A program made the translations under genes and the position numbers. 64,000 nucleotides of DNA from JANNVK01 sp031430435 (lineage in GTDB: Bacteria; Acidobacteriota; Blastocatellia; Pyrinomonadales; Pyrinomonadaceae), in assembly GCA_031430435.1 (NCBI GenBank), contig JANPBM010000062.1:1-64000 (forward strand), in the 5' to 3' direction. The notes under the pieces are model-generated. The model was not told where the DNA came from. It did not search any database and was given only the letters and a program-made list of their open reading frames with translations. Shown in pieces: positions 43,970 to 53,233 of this stretch (position 1 is the stretch's first letter; every line of letters begins with the position of its first letter).

Positions 43970-45982
43970 TTATACGTTGCGGTAATATGCTTCGGGATTC
44001 TGTTTCAACTTCATCCAACGTTCTTTAACGTGCATATAAAGTTCGTGATACGGCGAATTCGGTTCGTCCGGAATTGTTCCGCGTTGGTCGAACAAAAATT
44101 TCATAATCGACAGACAAACCGTAATTTGTCCGCAGATAACAAGGTTTTTAAGCTCGCCCGAATCTTTGTTGAACCACAGCGTTGTGCCGACGGCTTCGGC
44201 GTTCTTTGAAATTTTGACCATCTCCTCAGTCGGAATTGTATCGCTGTCCGCTTTCCAAAGTTTTACTCGTTTATTGGTCGGGTTCAAATCGTATATAAGA
44301 TTGTAGGCAATTCGTCCCGATGTTTTGACGCTTTCCCCTTTGCTTAATAATTTGTTCGCATCATATTGGTTAAGATGTTCGTATTGCTCGCCTCTGATTG
44401 CTTTCATAAAAACGTTTGCCGACATTGTCACCAACGAAGTCAGTCGCGTTGAAACCAAGTTTCCGACATCGTTCAACGTTATTTTTTCGACAAATCGCAA
44501 CAGTTTAAACTTTGAACCTTTAACGGGTGTTTCAGTATGTTCGGCTAAAAACTTATTGAACTTTGATTTGGCGATAAAAACTCCGCAAGCTAAGCCGATC
44601 AGCAAAATCATAACTATAAAAGGGAAGAAGTAGAAGAACGTCATCCACACTGCGTTTGCCCATGAAAACGCGTTGTTTGTAACAAACGTGAAGATTTTAT
44701 ACAGCAACGAAATCGCGTAAACCAACGATATTCCGCCGATTGCCGCAGCAAACCAAAAAACTTTGCTCCAAATGTCGCCGACCGCCTTTGCCAAAGGTTT
44801 TTCGGCAAGTTTCGCAATCGTACTTGTTTCGGGCAACTTTAACATTTCGGCTAGATTAAACTTTGCCTGCGGCTGAAGCATTTCGTTGTTACGCTGATTT
44901 GTGTCGGAGATAATAAACAGATCGATGTTGCTGTCTTTCCTTTCGTCAGCCATTATTATGCTCGCAATTCCTTGATTGTCGAAAACTCCGCCGTCCATCA
45001 GCGGAATGCTCACGGGTTTGCCGTCTTCGTCGCATCTCAGCGTCAGATTTTCGGTTATAAAATCACTTTTGGGTTTGGTCGGCTTAAACTTATTGGGAAT
45101 GTTATTGGCGATGTTTTGGAAATAAACGGCTAAACTTTGGTAATAATCATCAAGTTTATGAATGTAATTTTCTAAAATTATCTCTCTGCCGACAATCGTG
45201 GTCTGCATACCGAGTTTTGTGGGTTTGACGGGAATCGGGCTGTTCGGGTTTTCAGGCAATTCGGCATAATACTTGTCTGATTCAAAGTAATACGCGGCTA
45301 ATTCTTCGAGATAACTATCGGTTAAACGGACGGAATTTTCTTTTTTCCAATCAAATTCATCGGGGAAAAGCAGCGGCTCGAAACCTCCGGGGAAACACGA
45401 AGAAGCGGCGGCAATATCAGCCAAACGCAGATGTTTCGCGGATTGTAAATCAATGTCGAAAAACTTGTTGCCGATGTCAACTCGGTCGCTTTTACTTGCC
45501 CGAAAACGAAATGAATTACCACGCAGAAACTCGGTCGAATTAAATATCAAATCATCGAACGGAGCTTTTAAGTTTCCCTCGCCGTCGTAAAGGTCGCCGA
45601 AGGTTTTTCCTTTTGAATAGGGAACTTGTCGGTTATAAATATCAGCTGCGGCACGGATTAAACTGACCGCTTTCGGCGAATTGTGTTCGCGTTCATTTGT
45701 CGGCAGTTTTAAGGCTTTGGCGATAATGTTGTTATCGACCATAAAGCAATAAAATTCTTTGTAAAACTTGTCGAACTCGGCAAGATTCGGCTGATCTACA
45801 CGCCACATTGCATAGCTCATACCCGTAAAAGTTCCGCCGGAAACAGTCGAAAGCAACTTAACATTATCGAGCAAACCGAGTTCGTTAAGCATATCTATTG
45901 TGCCGAGATGAAACGCCGCCGCACGATAGCCGCCGCCCGAAAGACACAGGGCAACGGTTCCTAAAGGGGTATTGGTTGACAT
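43970..45982 (-). CDS. Patatin-like phospholipase with central membrane segments
   Basis: A 670-residue protein. The N-terminal third is a patatin fold: CLSGGGYRAAAFHLGTIDML (oxyanion loop, residues about 13-32), TVSGGTFTGM (nucleophile Ser in a variant GxSxG) and PLMDGGVFDNQGI with the dyad Asp. Residues about 405-480 are two to three hydrophobic segments, so part of the enzyme sits at the membrane. C-terminus is soluble. Patatins hydrolyse phospholipids and can act in defence (CapV type), but no partner gene is beside it. Confidence 0.85.
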   Translation of the reverse strand: MSTNTPLGTVALCLSGGGYRAAAFHLGTIDMLNELGLLDNVKLLSTVSGGTFTGMSYAMWRVDQPNLAEFDKFYKEFYCFMVDNNIIAKALKLPTNEREHNSPKAVSLIRAAADIYNRQVPYSKGKTFGDLYDGEGNLKAPFDDLIFNSTEFLRGNSFRFRASKSDRVDIGNKFFDIDLQSAKHLRLADIAAASSCFPGGFEPLLFPDEFDWKKENSVRLTDSYLEELAAYYFESDKYYAELPENPNSPIPVKPTKLGMQTTIVGREIILENYIHKLDDYYQSLAVYFQNIANNIPNKFKPTKPKSDFITENLTLRCDEDGKPVSIPLMDGGVFDNQGIASIIMADERKDSNIDLFIISDTNQRNNEMLQPQAKFNLAEMLKLPETSTIAKLAEKPLAKAVGDIWSKVFWFAAAIGGISLVYAISLLYKIFTFVTNNAFSWANAVWMTFFYFFPFIVMILLIGLACGVFIAKSKFNKFLAEHTETPVKGSKFKLLRFVEKITLNDVGNLVSTRLTSLVTMSANVFMKAIRGEQYEHLNQYDANKLLSKGESVKTSGRIAYNLIYDLNPTNKRVKLWKADSDTIPTEEMVKISKNAEAVGTTLWFNKDSGELKNLVICGQITVCLSIMKFLFDQRGTIPDEPNSPYHELYMHVKERWMKLKQNPEAYYRNV

Positions 45983-46161
45983 AAAATTATCCTCTGACTA
46001 TTTATGACTTTCAGGACTGAAATATTACAAATTTATTTTGCACCGATATTTGTTTTGCGACAAATGAATTTTGGCATTACCGCAACTATTTGGCATATTA
46101 TTGAATTACACTTGATAATTTGATTAAAACCGGACATTAAAAGTGAGTAAATATGAAGTTT

Positions 46162-46476
46162 CCGAGCATCTCGGCGATATGTCCGAGCATCTCGGCAATA
46201 TGTCTGAGCGTCTCGGCGATATGTCTGAGCATCTCGGCGATATGTCCGCGATGCTCGGCGATATGTCTGAGCATCTCGCCGATATGTCCGCGATGCTCGG
46301 CGATATGTCCGCGATGCTTCGCAATATGTCTGCGATGCTCTGACAATGTTCTGCGATGCTCTGACAATGTTTGGTGATGCTCCAATAATCTTTGGCGATG
46401 CTCTTACAATGTTTGACGATACTCCGAAACTTTGCGATTTGTCTCCGTTGCTTCGTTTCGCTGTCTCAACGTTGCT
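46162..46476. repeat. GC-richer tandem array with 21-bp period, about 15 units
   Basis: Units start every 21 bases from 46162 (for example CCGAGCATCTCGGCGATATG + T), are nearly identical until 46330, and then decay step by step to the regulator's stop codon at 46476. All frames on both strands stay partly open (7 codons per unit, MSEHLGD and similar), which I treat as a by-product. The array lies 180 bases upstream of the patatin gene start. Confidence 0.85.
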
Positions 46477-47831
46477 CAAATCTCATCGTAGCGTTTAAGT
46501 TTGCGGTAAAGTGTGGATAGATCAATGCCCATAATGTTGGCGGCACGGGCTTTGTCTTGGTTGACGGACTTTAAAACTTCGGTAACGTAACGGCGTTCAA
46601 CTTCTTCAAGCGTCGGACGCAATCCGTCGGGGTCTTTCATCTCAAAAGTATGTTCGGCGGCGGAATTTATTCGCGGCGGCAGACAATCAACGCTGATTTC
46701 ATCGCCCGAAAGGATAAACGCGCGTTCGATGGCGTTCTGCAATTCGCGGACATTGCCTTGCCACGCATAATTTATCAACGCGGACATCGTTTCTTTGGTG
46801 ATATGTTTTTCGTCCGCACTTTGTTCTTTGGCGATTTTGCCGACAAAATGTTTTGCCAACAGCGGAATATCTTCGCGGCGTTCTCTGAGCGGCGGCAGAT
46901 AGATTTCGATAACGTTCAAACGATAAAATAAGTCTTCGCGGAAGCGGTTTTCCTCGATTTCCTTTTCTAAATCGCGGTTTGTGGCGGCTAAAATTCGCAC
47001 GTCGAACTTAATCGGATGACTCGACCCGACAGGCGTAACTTCGTGTTCCTGCAACGCCCGCAACAATTTTACCTGCAACGGCAACGGAATCTCGCCGATT
47101 TCGTCAAGGAAAAGCGTTCCGTGTTCGGCACTGCGAAACAGACCTTTTTTGTCGGCGGTCGCACCCGTAAAACTTCCTTTTGTGTGTCCGAAAAGCTCGG
47201 ATTCAAGCAACGTTTCGGGAATCGCACCGCAGTTGACGGCGAGAAAAGGTTTGTTTGAGCGGTTAGAATTATGATGGATTGCACGAGCGATAAGTTCTTT
47301 GCCCGTTCCGCTTTCGCCGTTGATTAAAACGCTGACGTTGGAACTTGCGACCTTTTCCACGAGCCGAAAAACAGCTTGCAAACTTTGCGAAGTGCCGATA
47401 ATTTCCGAAAAACTGTAACGTTTATCAAGTTCACGGCGAAGTACACGGTTCTCGCTGAAAAGTTCTTTGGTGCGGATAGCATTTTTAATCGTCTGCAACA
47501 AATCTTCGTTGACAAACGGCTTCGTAACATAATCGTAAGCACCGCGACGCAACGCGGAAATCGCCGAATCAACAGACGAATACGCGGTCATAATCACGAC
47601 AAGCGAGTTTTCGTCAATCGCCTTAATGTTGGCGAGCAGTTCGAGACCGTCCATTCCCGACATCTTAATATCGGTCAGCGTCACGGCAACATCTTCGGCG
47701 GCAAAAATTTCCAACGCGGTTTCGGCAGAGTTTGCGGTCAGCACGTTATAACCTTCGTTTTCAAGCAATTCACGCAAAATTGCCCGCATCAATTCTTCGT
47801 CTTCGACGACCAAAACAGTTGGTTTAATCAT
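46476..47831 (-). CDS. Sigma54-dependent response regulator (NtrC family)
   Basis: A 451-residue three-domain activator. Receiver with VVEDEE (acidic pocket) and phospho-acceptor Asp54 (LTDIKMSGMDG); AAA+ domain with GESGTGKELIARAIH (Walker A), GHTKGSFTGATADKKGLF (the sigma54-contact GAFTGA loop, here GSFTGA) and GTLFLDEIGEIPL (Walker B); Fis-type HTH at the end (ARAANIMGIDLSTLYRKLKRY). No sensor kinase is adjacent, so it is an orphan or pairs with a distant kinase. Confidence 0.93.
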   Translation of the reverse strand: MIKPTVLVVEDEELMRAILRELLENEGYNVLTANSAETALEIFAAEDVAVTLTDIKMSGMDGLELLANIKAIDENSLVVIMTAYSSVDSAISALRRGAYDYVTKPFVNEDLLQTIKNAIRTKELFSENRVLRRELDKRYSFSEIIGTSQSLQAVFRLVEKVASSNVSVLINGESGTGKELIARAIHHNSNRSNKPFLAVNCGAIPETLLESELFGHTKGSFTGATADKKGLFRSAEHGTLFLDEIGEIPLPLQVKLLRALQEHEVTPVGSSHPIKFDVRILAATNRDLEKEIEENRFREDLFYRLNVIEIYLPPLRERREDIPLLAKHFVGKIAKEQSADEKHITKETMSALINYAWQGNVRELQNAIERAFILSGDEISVDCLPPRINSAAEHTFEMKDPDGLRPTLEEVERRYVTEVLKSVNQDKARAANIMGIDLSTLYRKLKRYDEI

Positions 47832-47996
47832 ATTATTTTTATTCGGAGTTTAACATTTATTTTGTTACTCAAGCATAAACATAAACATTGCGCTACCGTT
47901 CAGAGTCCAAAATTTATTTTGTTACGCGAGCGAAGCGTTGCGTTTAAATATTGAGAGTCTTTCCAACTTGAAGGGCAACCGCATTGCTTCGCTCGC

Positions 47997-48110
47997 GGTT
48001 GAGCAAACTGAAGTTTGGACTCTGAACACGACTCGCGCGGTTGAGCAAACTGAAGTTTGGACTCTGAACACGACTCGCGCGGTTGAGCAAACCGGAGTTT
48101 TCTATCTCAA
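47997..48110. repeat. 42-bp direct repeats, two full copies and one partial
   Basis: The unit starting GGTTGAGCAAACTGAAGTTT occurs at 47997, 48039 and 48081, spaced 42 bases (twice 21). The third copy diverges (CAAACCGGAGTTTTC). GTTACGCGAGCGAAGC-like words lie nearby (47921-47935). The 47832-48175 gap between the regulator and the DUF1501 gene is otherwise repeat-like DNA with no convincing gene. Confidence 0.7.
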
Positions 48111-48113
48111 AGT

Positions 48114-48150
48114 ATAAAAAGAGCGAGAAGTCTTTGCAAACTCCTCGCTC
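48114..48150 (-). terminator. Rho-independent terminator after DUF1800-DUF1501
   Basis: On the minus strand GAGCGAGGAG (48150-48141) pairs with CTTCTCGCTC (48130-48121) with one mismatch and is followed by TTTTTATAC. It lies 25 bases after the DUF1501 stop. Confidence 0.75.
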
Positions 48151-48175
48151 GGTTAGTTTTATTAAAAGCCGACAA

Positions 48176-49675
48176 TTACGGCGCTCCCAAAAAACCCAAA
48201 TCGCGGTTAGTCGGGAAGTTGCCGATATTCGGAAAGACAAACGGTAAATCCGCCGCCGAAACGCCGAACCATTTGGCAAGTGTTCCGGTGTATTGTTCGA
48301 TCGACGTGGTTGGAATCCAACGACCGCGCGCCGATGTTCCGCTGTCCGAATCGTCCGGACCGTTTTGAACAAGCGTCGGAAACGGTGTTCCGTTGCTCGT
48401 GTTTACGCCATAGAAATCGGAGGTTGTAACCGCGCCGCCGAAAACCATCATATGATTCGCCCACGCGTGATCGCTGCCGACCGAACCCGAACCCGAACCT
48501 GCGGGGTTAAATGTGCGGGCAAAATCAGACATTGTAAACGTGGTAACTTTGTCCGAAATTCCTTGCGTGACCATTTCTTCATAGAACGAACGAACCGCTT
48601 GACTCATCTGCCCAAGCAAGGTTGATTGAGCGGCTAACTGACCGGTATGCGTATCAAACCCGCCGATTTGAACATAAAAAATTTGTCGATTGATGCTCAA
48701 ATCGGTACGTTTCTTAATCAATCTGGCGACTTGTTTCAACTGATTGCCGATGCCTGTCGTCGGAAACGGCACGGTAACTTCTTGAAAGTTTGCCAACGCC
48801 AAATTCGCCGAAACAGCTTGGTCGGTAATATAACTGGCTGCTTTGACCAAGTTTTGACTCAAATCCTGTGTTCGTAAACCGTCGAAAGCCGCCCGCCGAG
48901 CAACCTCAGCCGCCGAAGTACCGAAACCGCCCATCGCCAAAACCGTATTTAATCCGGCAGGCGCGGCGGCAATCGCCAACGGCGAAGTAGTTTGTCCGGC
49001 AGTAAACAGTTGCGAACCGCTGATTGACGTAATCATCGGCACCAAACCGTTCGGATTATCCGCCGTGGCGCGTCTGTCCGAAGTTCTGCCGCCCCAACCC
49101 GTCAATGACTTAACATCCGAACGTCCTGCTTGAAACTGCGAAACTTGGTCGGAGTGCGAAAATAATTGGAACGGTCGGCGCACCGCGTTGGTTTGATATT
49201 GCGTTCGCGTCATCGGGGCAAAAAGCGTTCCGACATTCGGCACAATCGCCATTTTACCTAAACCCCAAAGTTCGTGGATGCCGTTATTGATGTTGTTTAC
49301 TCCCGTCGGCAAAGGTCCGAGGTTAGGATTTAAGCCGTAGCTCAAATTACCCATTCGCGGCACGGCAATCGGCAACAAAGTATTTTGCGCCAACGCCAAA
49401 CCTTGCGTTCCGCGAGCCGTCGTATAAGCCGCATAGTTACTCAGATTAGCATCACTGTGGTTCGGAATAACCATATTGTTGCCGTCGTTGCCACCTGACA
49501 TAAACAGCACGACTAACGCCCGATAATCACTCGGCGCATCCGTTTGAACCGATTCGTCATCGGCTTTCTGCGCCATCGCGCTCATCACCCCAAAATGGCT
49601 GACTTGCGTGGCAAGCGACACCATACTCAAGGCACAACCTGTTTTTGCGATAAATTCTCTTCTGTTTTGTTTCAT
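48176..49675 (-). CDS. DUF1501 family protein, TAT-exported
   Basis: A 499-residue protein of the DUF1501 (sulfatase-like fold) family with a twin-arginine leader (MKQNRREFIAKTGCALS). Seen: VVLFMSGGNDGNNMVIPN at about residue 55, QIGGFDTHTGQLAAQSTL, and TFTMSDFARTFNPAGSGS. DUF1501 proteins occur paired with DUF1800, often in planctomycetes, acidobacteria and gammaproteobacteria; the pair may act on cell-surface sugars or phosphates but is uncharacterised. It follows DUF1800 by 5 bases. Confidence 0.9.
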   Translation of the reverse strand: MKQNRREFIAKTGCALSMVSLATQVSHFGVMSAMAQKADDESVQTDAPSDYRALVVLFMSGGNDGNNMVIPNHSDANLSNYAAYTTARGTQGLALAQNTLLPIAVPRMGNLSYGLNPNLGPLPTGVNNINNGIHELWGLGKMAIVPNVGTLFAPMTRTQYQTNAVRRPFQLFSHSDQVSQFQAGRSDVKSLTGWGGRTSDRRATADNPNGLVPMITSISGSQLFTAGQTTSPLAIAAAPAGLNTVLAMGGFGTSAAEVARRAAFDGLRTQDLSQNLVKAASYITDQAVSANLALANFQEVTVPFPTTGIGNQLKQVARLIKKRTDLSINRQIFYVQIGGFDTHTGQLAAQSTLLGQMSQAVRSFYEEMVTQGISDKVTTFTMSDFARTFNPAGSGSGSVGSDHAWANHMMVFGGAVTTSDFYGVNTSNGTPFPTLVQNGPDDSDSGTSARGRWIPTTSIEQYTGTLAKWFGVSAADLPFVFPNIGNFPTNRDLGFLGAP

Positions 49676-49680
49676 TATTG

Positions 49681-51927
49681 TTACCTCTGTACTTGATATT
49701 GCGAAGATGTCGCAATCAGATAAATCGCCGCTTGTGTTTTTGCCAACGGAGTAGTCGCCGCCGCAACAGCCGTTAAAATCGAAGTTCGCATTGCCGTCGG
49801 CATGGTGTTGTGCATCAATTTGAAGTTTAGTGCGTCCAACAATCGGTTGCCGGTTGCGTCTGCCGTTGCCAACGCCTGCATTTCCGCCAAGTTAATCGAA
49901 GTTCCGAACGGAGCCAAAGCTGAAACGGCAATTCTGCCATACACCATTTGATTAACGAAATTAGCCCGCTGAACAGATGTTCCGGTGGTCATAATCGCAA
50001 ATTCCGGCGCTAAAACAGTTGTTCCGGGAACTAAATAATCCGGCGGATAATAGTTGAAAACCGTCGGTGTGCGAAACACGCTTTGTCCCATATTTGCCGA
50101 TTGCGGATTTATGTAACCGTCGCTGTTCGCTAAACCGTCGGCAGATTTAACTCCGAATTGACGCATCAAATTTGTGGTCAATAAAACAGGTTCACGAAGT
50201 TTTCCGTAATTCGCATCGGTTTTGGTGTTTCCGCGCGCTTCGGGGTCGAGCAAAATTGCTCTCACGACCGCTTTCAAATCACCGCGCACATTCGATCCGT
50301 TATTGGCAAACACATTTGCGACACGTTGCACATACGCAGGTGTCGGATTGCCGGTAACCAGTTGTTGAATCAACAATTTACTGACAAACGGCGGTACATT
50401 CGGATGATTAAAAACATTGTCCAACGCTTTGTCGAGCGAAGTGTTCGCATAATTTACCAACGCGGTGCCGGTGCAACCCGTGCAAGCCGCAATGTTAGTC
50501 GTGGCGGTCGAACCCGCATAACTGAATAAAGTCTTTGCCGTAATATCGTGATTTGCTCCGGTGTTTAACCACATCGGGTCTTTATAGTTTTGAATGCCTA
50601 ACGTTGCATTCGGACAACTTGCCGGAACGTTACAATTAGCCCAACCCGTCAACACTTTCGTAAAATTATTAACCGTATTTTGGTCGTAGGACGGAATCGG
50701 TGTGCCTGTGCCGTCAACCTGCACCGTGCCGTCTTGGTTAAGCATAAACAAACCGATGTTGAAAAGTTGTAAAACTTCGCGGGCATAATTTTCATTCGGA
50801 CTGTTTCTGGTGCTGGTATTCATATTCAAATACTCGCCCATTGTCGGACTCAGCGTCATTTCTTTCATCAATGTTCGCCAGTTGCCGAAAGCATTATTTG
50901 AAAGAATCATATGATAATTGACGATGTGGCTCGATTGTTGAATATCAACGCCGGACGTAACCCAGATTTGAGCCAAAGCCCACGAAACACGATGTTTAAG
51001 CTGGGCATTACCGTAAAAGGCTTCTTGGAAAAACCAATTTTGCGGCAGGTATTGCGAATAAGAATCGCGGAAACAATTTATGGGTTCGTCAACCGGATCC
51101 GGCGGGGTTGATGCCGCGTTAGACGATCCGTTACACAGCAACGGAGCAACAGTCGGTTGAGCCGGAACTTCGGGGTAACGCACAGAAGGATAACCTGCTT
51201 CAAACTGTTCGGCTAACCAAGTGCGAAGTCCGATGCGGCGAATGCGGCTGTCTAATTCGGTGGTCGGACCAAACGTGGCTTGTTCCAGAAAGCGAATGCG
51301 GTCGCCCGATTGTCGATAGCCGACATAATTCGGAGTCGGTTCATTGCCTTTCACGGCAGGTTTTGCTCCAACCGGAGTCGGCACTGCGTCGGCATCGTCT
51401 TTGATACCGCCGCCGATTTTGCCTAAACCTAAGCGCACCCGATTACTCGTCAACCCGCGCCAAGTAACATTTATCAAAACATCACCTGCGGCGGCGGGTT
51501 GTCCCCAATAACCGAGATCGTCGTAAATCGTTACCGTCAAAGCAAAAATGCCGTCCTGACCTTTGGTAATTTGATCTATACTTTCTACCCGAAGTTGGAA
51601 CTGTGTCCCCTTTTCGTCTTGGGCATAAACGCGGAAAGCGTTTGCTCCTTCGTCGGGAAGTAAATCGAGATTGGTCAAATAAAGCACAACCTTTGATTTT
51701 TTGCCGACCGAAAAGGCTTGGCTCACGGCTTTGGTCGCGTTTAACCCGCGAGATTTACGCGGATTAACTGCCAAGGCGCGAGTCGAATTAGATTCACTCA
51801 ACAAAATCGGGGTTGGTGAATCGGGGGTTGGATCGGTCTCTTGGGCAAAAACCGGAATGGCGAACGATATAACCATCAAACACGCACACAAGATTGCGAT
51901 AAACAGGTGCGACTTATTGGTTCTCAT
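49681..51927 (-). CDS. DUF1800 family protein, secreted
   Basis: A 748-residue protein. Signal peptide (SHLFIAILCACLMVISFAIPVFAQ), then about 190 residues with an Ig-like region (NSTRALAVNPRKSRGLNATK ...), then the DUF1800 core: RFLEQATFGPTTELDSRIRR, NYHMILSNNAFGNWRTLMKEM, MGEYLNMNTSTRNSPNENYAREVLQLF and VSKLLIQQLVTGNPTPAYV. First gene of the pair. The N-terminal extension suggests an adhesion or scaffold domain in front of the enzyme-like core. Confidence 0.9.
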   Translation of the reverse strand: MRTNKSHLFIAILCACLMVISFAIPVFAQETDPTPDSPTPILLSESNSTRALAVNPRKSRGLNATKAVSQAFSVGKKSKVVLYLTNLDLLPDEGANAFRVYAQDEKGTQFQLRVESIDQITKGQDGIFALTVTIYDDLGYWGQPAAAGDVLINVTWRGLTSNRVRLGLGKIGGGIKDDADAVPTPVGAKPAVKGNEPTPNYVGYRQSGDRIRFLEQATFGPTTELDSRIRRIGLRTWLAEQFEAGYPSVRYPEVPAQPTVAPLLCNGSSNAASTPPDPVDEPINCFRDSYSQYLPQNWFFQEAFYGNAQLKHRVSWALAQIWVTSGVDIQQSSHIVNYHMILSNNAFGNWRTLMKEMTLSPTMGEYLNMNTSTRNSPNENYAREVLQLFNIGLFMLNQDGTVQVDGTGTPIPSYDQNTVNNFTKVLTGWANCNVPASCPNATLGIQNYKDPMWLNTGANHDITAKTLFSYAGSTATTNIAACTGCTGTALVNYANTSLDKALDNVFNHPNVPPFVSKLLIQQLVTGNPTPAYVQRVANVFANNGSNVRGDLKAVVRAILLDPEARGNTKTDANYGKLREPVLLTTNLMRQFGVKSADGLANSDGYINPQSANMGQSVFRTPTVFNYYPPDYLVPGTTVLAPEFAIMTTGTSVQRANFVNQMVYGRIAVSALAPFGTSINLAEMQALATADATGNRLLDALNFKLMHNTMPTAMRTSILTAVAAATTPLAKTQAAIYLIATSSQYQVQR

Positions 51928-52610
51928 ACTTTTTCCTCCTTGCTGGACATTTGTAGAATTTTTTACGATAAAAGATTGCCGATAAACTTTCGGAGAGAAA
52001 GTTTAATAATTGTTTACACTTAATAATACTAAAAGATTGCAACGGTAAATACAACAATTATTTATTATTAAAGGTGAAAATACGTTGAATTTACTGCTTG
52101 AAACAACTTTTTATTATCTTTCCGCAACATAAGACGCAACAAATTCGCATTTAGTCTGAAAAAATTGCTTTGAAACTTTAGATGAAAGCCGAAATTGTTC
52201 AGTTTCGGGCTTCTTTTATCGTCTCGCCGTCAATCAGATTTTTTGCGCGAAACCGGTACCGATTGAACCTTGCGCCGCCGGATTACTTTCCAAACTCTTT
52301 TGCTCTTGACTGAATTCGCCGCCGAGATATTATGACTTTGCGTTAAAGTCTTGTCGATTGAATCGCAGACTCGTTTCGGCAGAGTTTTATAACCTGCGGC
52401 AAGTTGTTTGTCGGTTCAAAGATTCGCTGATTGACCCCGGTCGGGTTTAATTGGCGTAAAATTATTTTTGAGACGGTCTGATAAAAGTGCAGAAAAAAAC
52501 TCTCGGTTGATAAAACAAGAGAACGAAAAGAAAATACGAGGATGAATTTAAGCGAAGACTGTTTCGGTTAATCTTAGGGCAGAAAATACCGGTCGAGTTT
52601 TCGCTTTTCT
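51928..52610. other. Long intergenic region, possible remnant and weak hairpin
   Basis: No intact gene is visible. A GC-rich stretch at 52234-52414 on the minus strand reads as protein-like fragments in two frames (…AAGYKTLPKRVCDSIDKTL and LGGEFSQEQKSLESNPAAQG), suggesting a decayed gene. A weak hairpin with T run at 52184-52218 (CCGAAA/TTTCGG) could be a plus-strand terminator. Confidence 0.35.
52234..52414 (-). pseudogene. Degenerate coding remnant (frameshifted), unknown
   Basis: On the minus strand TDKQLAAGYKTLPKRVCDSI runs open into NISAANSV, and a second frame continues LGGEFSQEQKSLESNPAAQG to a stop at 52236-52234. The codon use is like neighbouring genes, unlike the AT-rich spacers. 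No family recognised; it may be chance. Confidence 0.25.
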
Positions 52611-53090
52611 TTATCTTTTTTGGATACCGAATTTTTCGATGGTCGTCAGTAACGCCTTTGCCCGAATCAGACATTTTTCGAGCGGAGTTTCAAAATTGCT
52701 GTCAGATTTAAAAAATCGACCGTGTTGCAAGGCTTGTCGTAAATCGCGTAACGCAGGTTCGGTTTTACCCAATCGGAGTTGAGCTTCGCCGCGATTTACC
52801 AACGAAAATAAATCTTTCGCGTCGAAATTTACCGCCGAGTTTAAGTGCTTTAAGGCTGTTTCCGGCTGATTATCACGCAGAAAGAGCGAGCCTAAAGCCG
52901 CTTGAAAATAAGCCGTCGCGGGCGCTAAGGCAGACAATCCTTCAAATAAAGAAATCGCTTCTTCGATTCTTCCTTGTTCCGCCAGCGAATAACCGAGTTC
53001 GGAGACAAGCCGAATTTCTTCTGCCGTCCATTTCGCCGCCGCCCCGAGCGATGATCGCCCTTTTAACCATTCTTGTTCTAATTCTGCCAT
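52611..53090 (-). CDS. TPR protein resembling SctG/SycD-type secretion chaperone
   Basis: A 159-residue all-helical protein with about three TPR units at residues 22-135: SELGYSLAEQGRIEEAISLFEGL, AALGSLFLRDNQPETALKHL and VNRGEAQLRLGKTEPALRDL. Size and pattern fit the LcrH/SycD-type translocator chaperones. It lies near SctN- and SctO-like genes, which supports that reading, but TPR proteins are common. No ligand-binding motif can be named. Confidence 0.55.
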   Translation of the reverse strand: MAELEQEWLKGRSSLGAAAKWTAEEIRLVSELGYSLAEQGRIEEAISLFEGLSALAPATAYFQAALGSLFLRDNQPETALKHLNSAVNFDAKDLFSLVNRGEAQLRLGKTEPALRDLRQALQHGRFFKSDSNFETPLEKCLIRAKALLTTIEKFGIQKR

Positions 53091-53233
53091 TTGTTTATTA
53101 AATGAATGTTAAATTTTATCACAAAATAGTCCGGTTTTAATAGGCAGTAGGTTACGAAAATCCGTAATTTCGAGACAAAAAAGGAGAGCGATATTTTAAT
53201 AATTTCACTCTCCGGTTTCAGTTGGTTAATCTG

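Noticed and set aside
46162..46476. CRISPR-like array
   Set aside because: Units are directly contiguous with no unique spacers, and no cas genes are near.
46033..46479. Several overlapping ORFs in different frames on both strands across the array
   Set aside because: Open in many frames at once, low complexity (MSEHLGD, RHIAEHRG), explained by the 21-bp unit.
47944..48372. 142-residue minus-strand ORF covering the 42-bp repeats and the end of DUF1501
   Set aside because: Runs in a different frame over the DUF1501 gene and translates the repeats (LLNRASRVQSPNFS).
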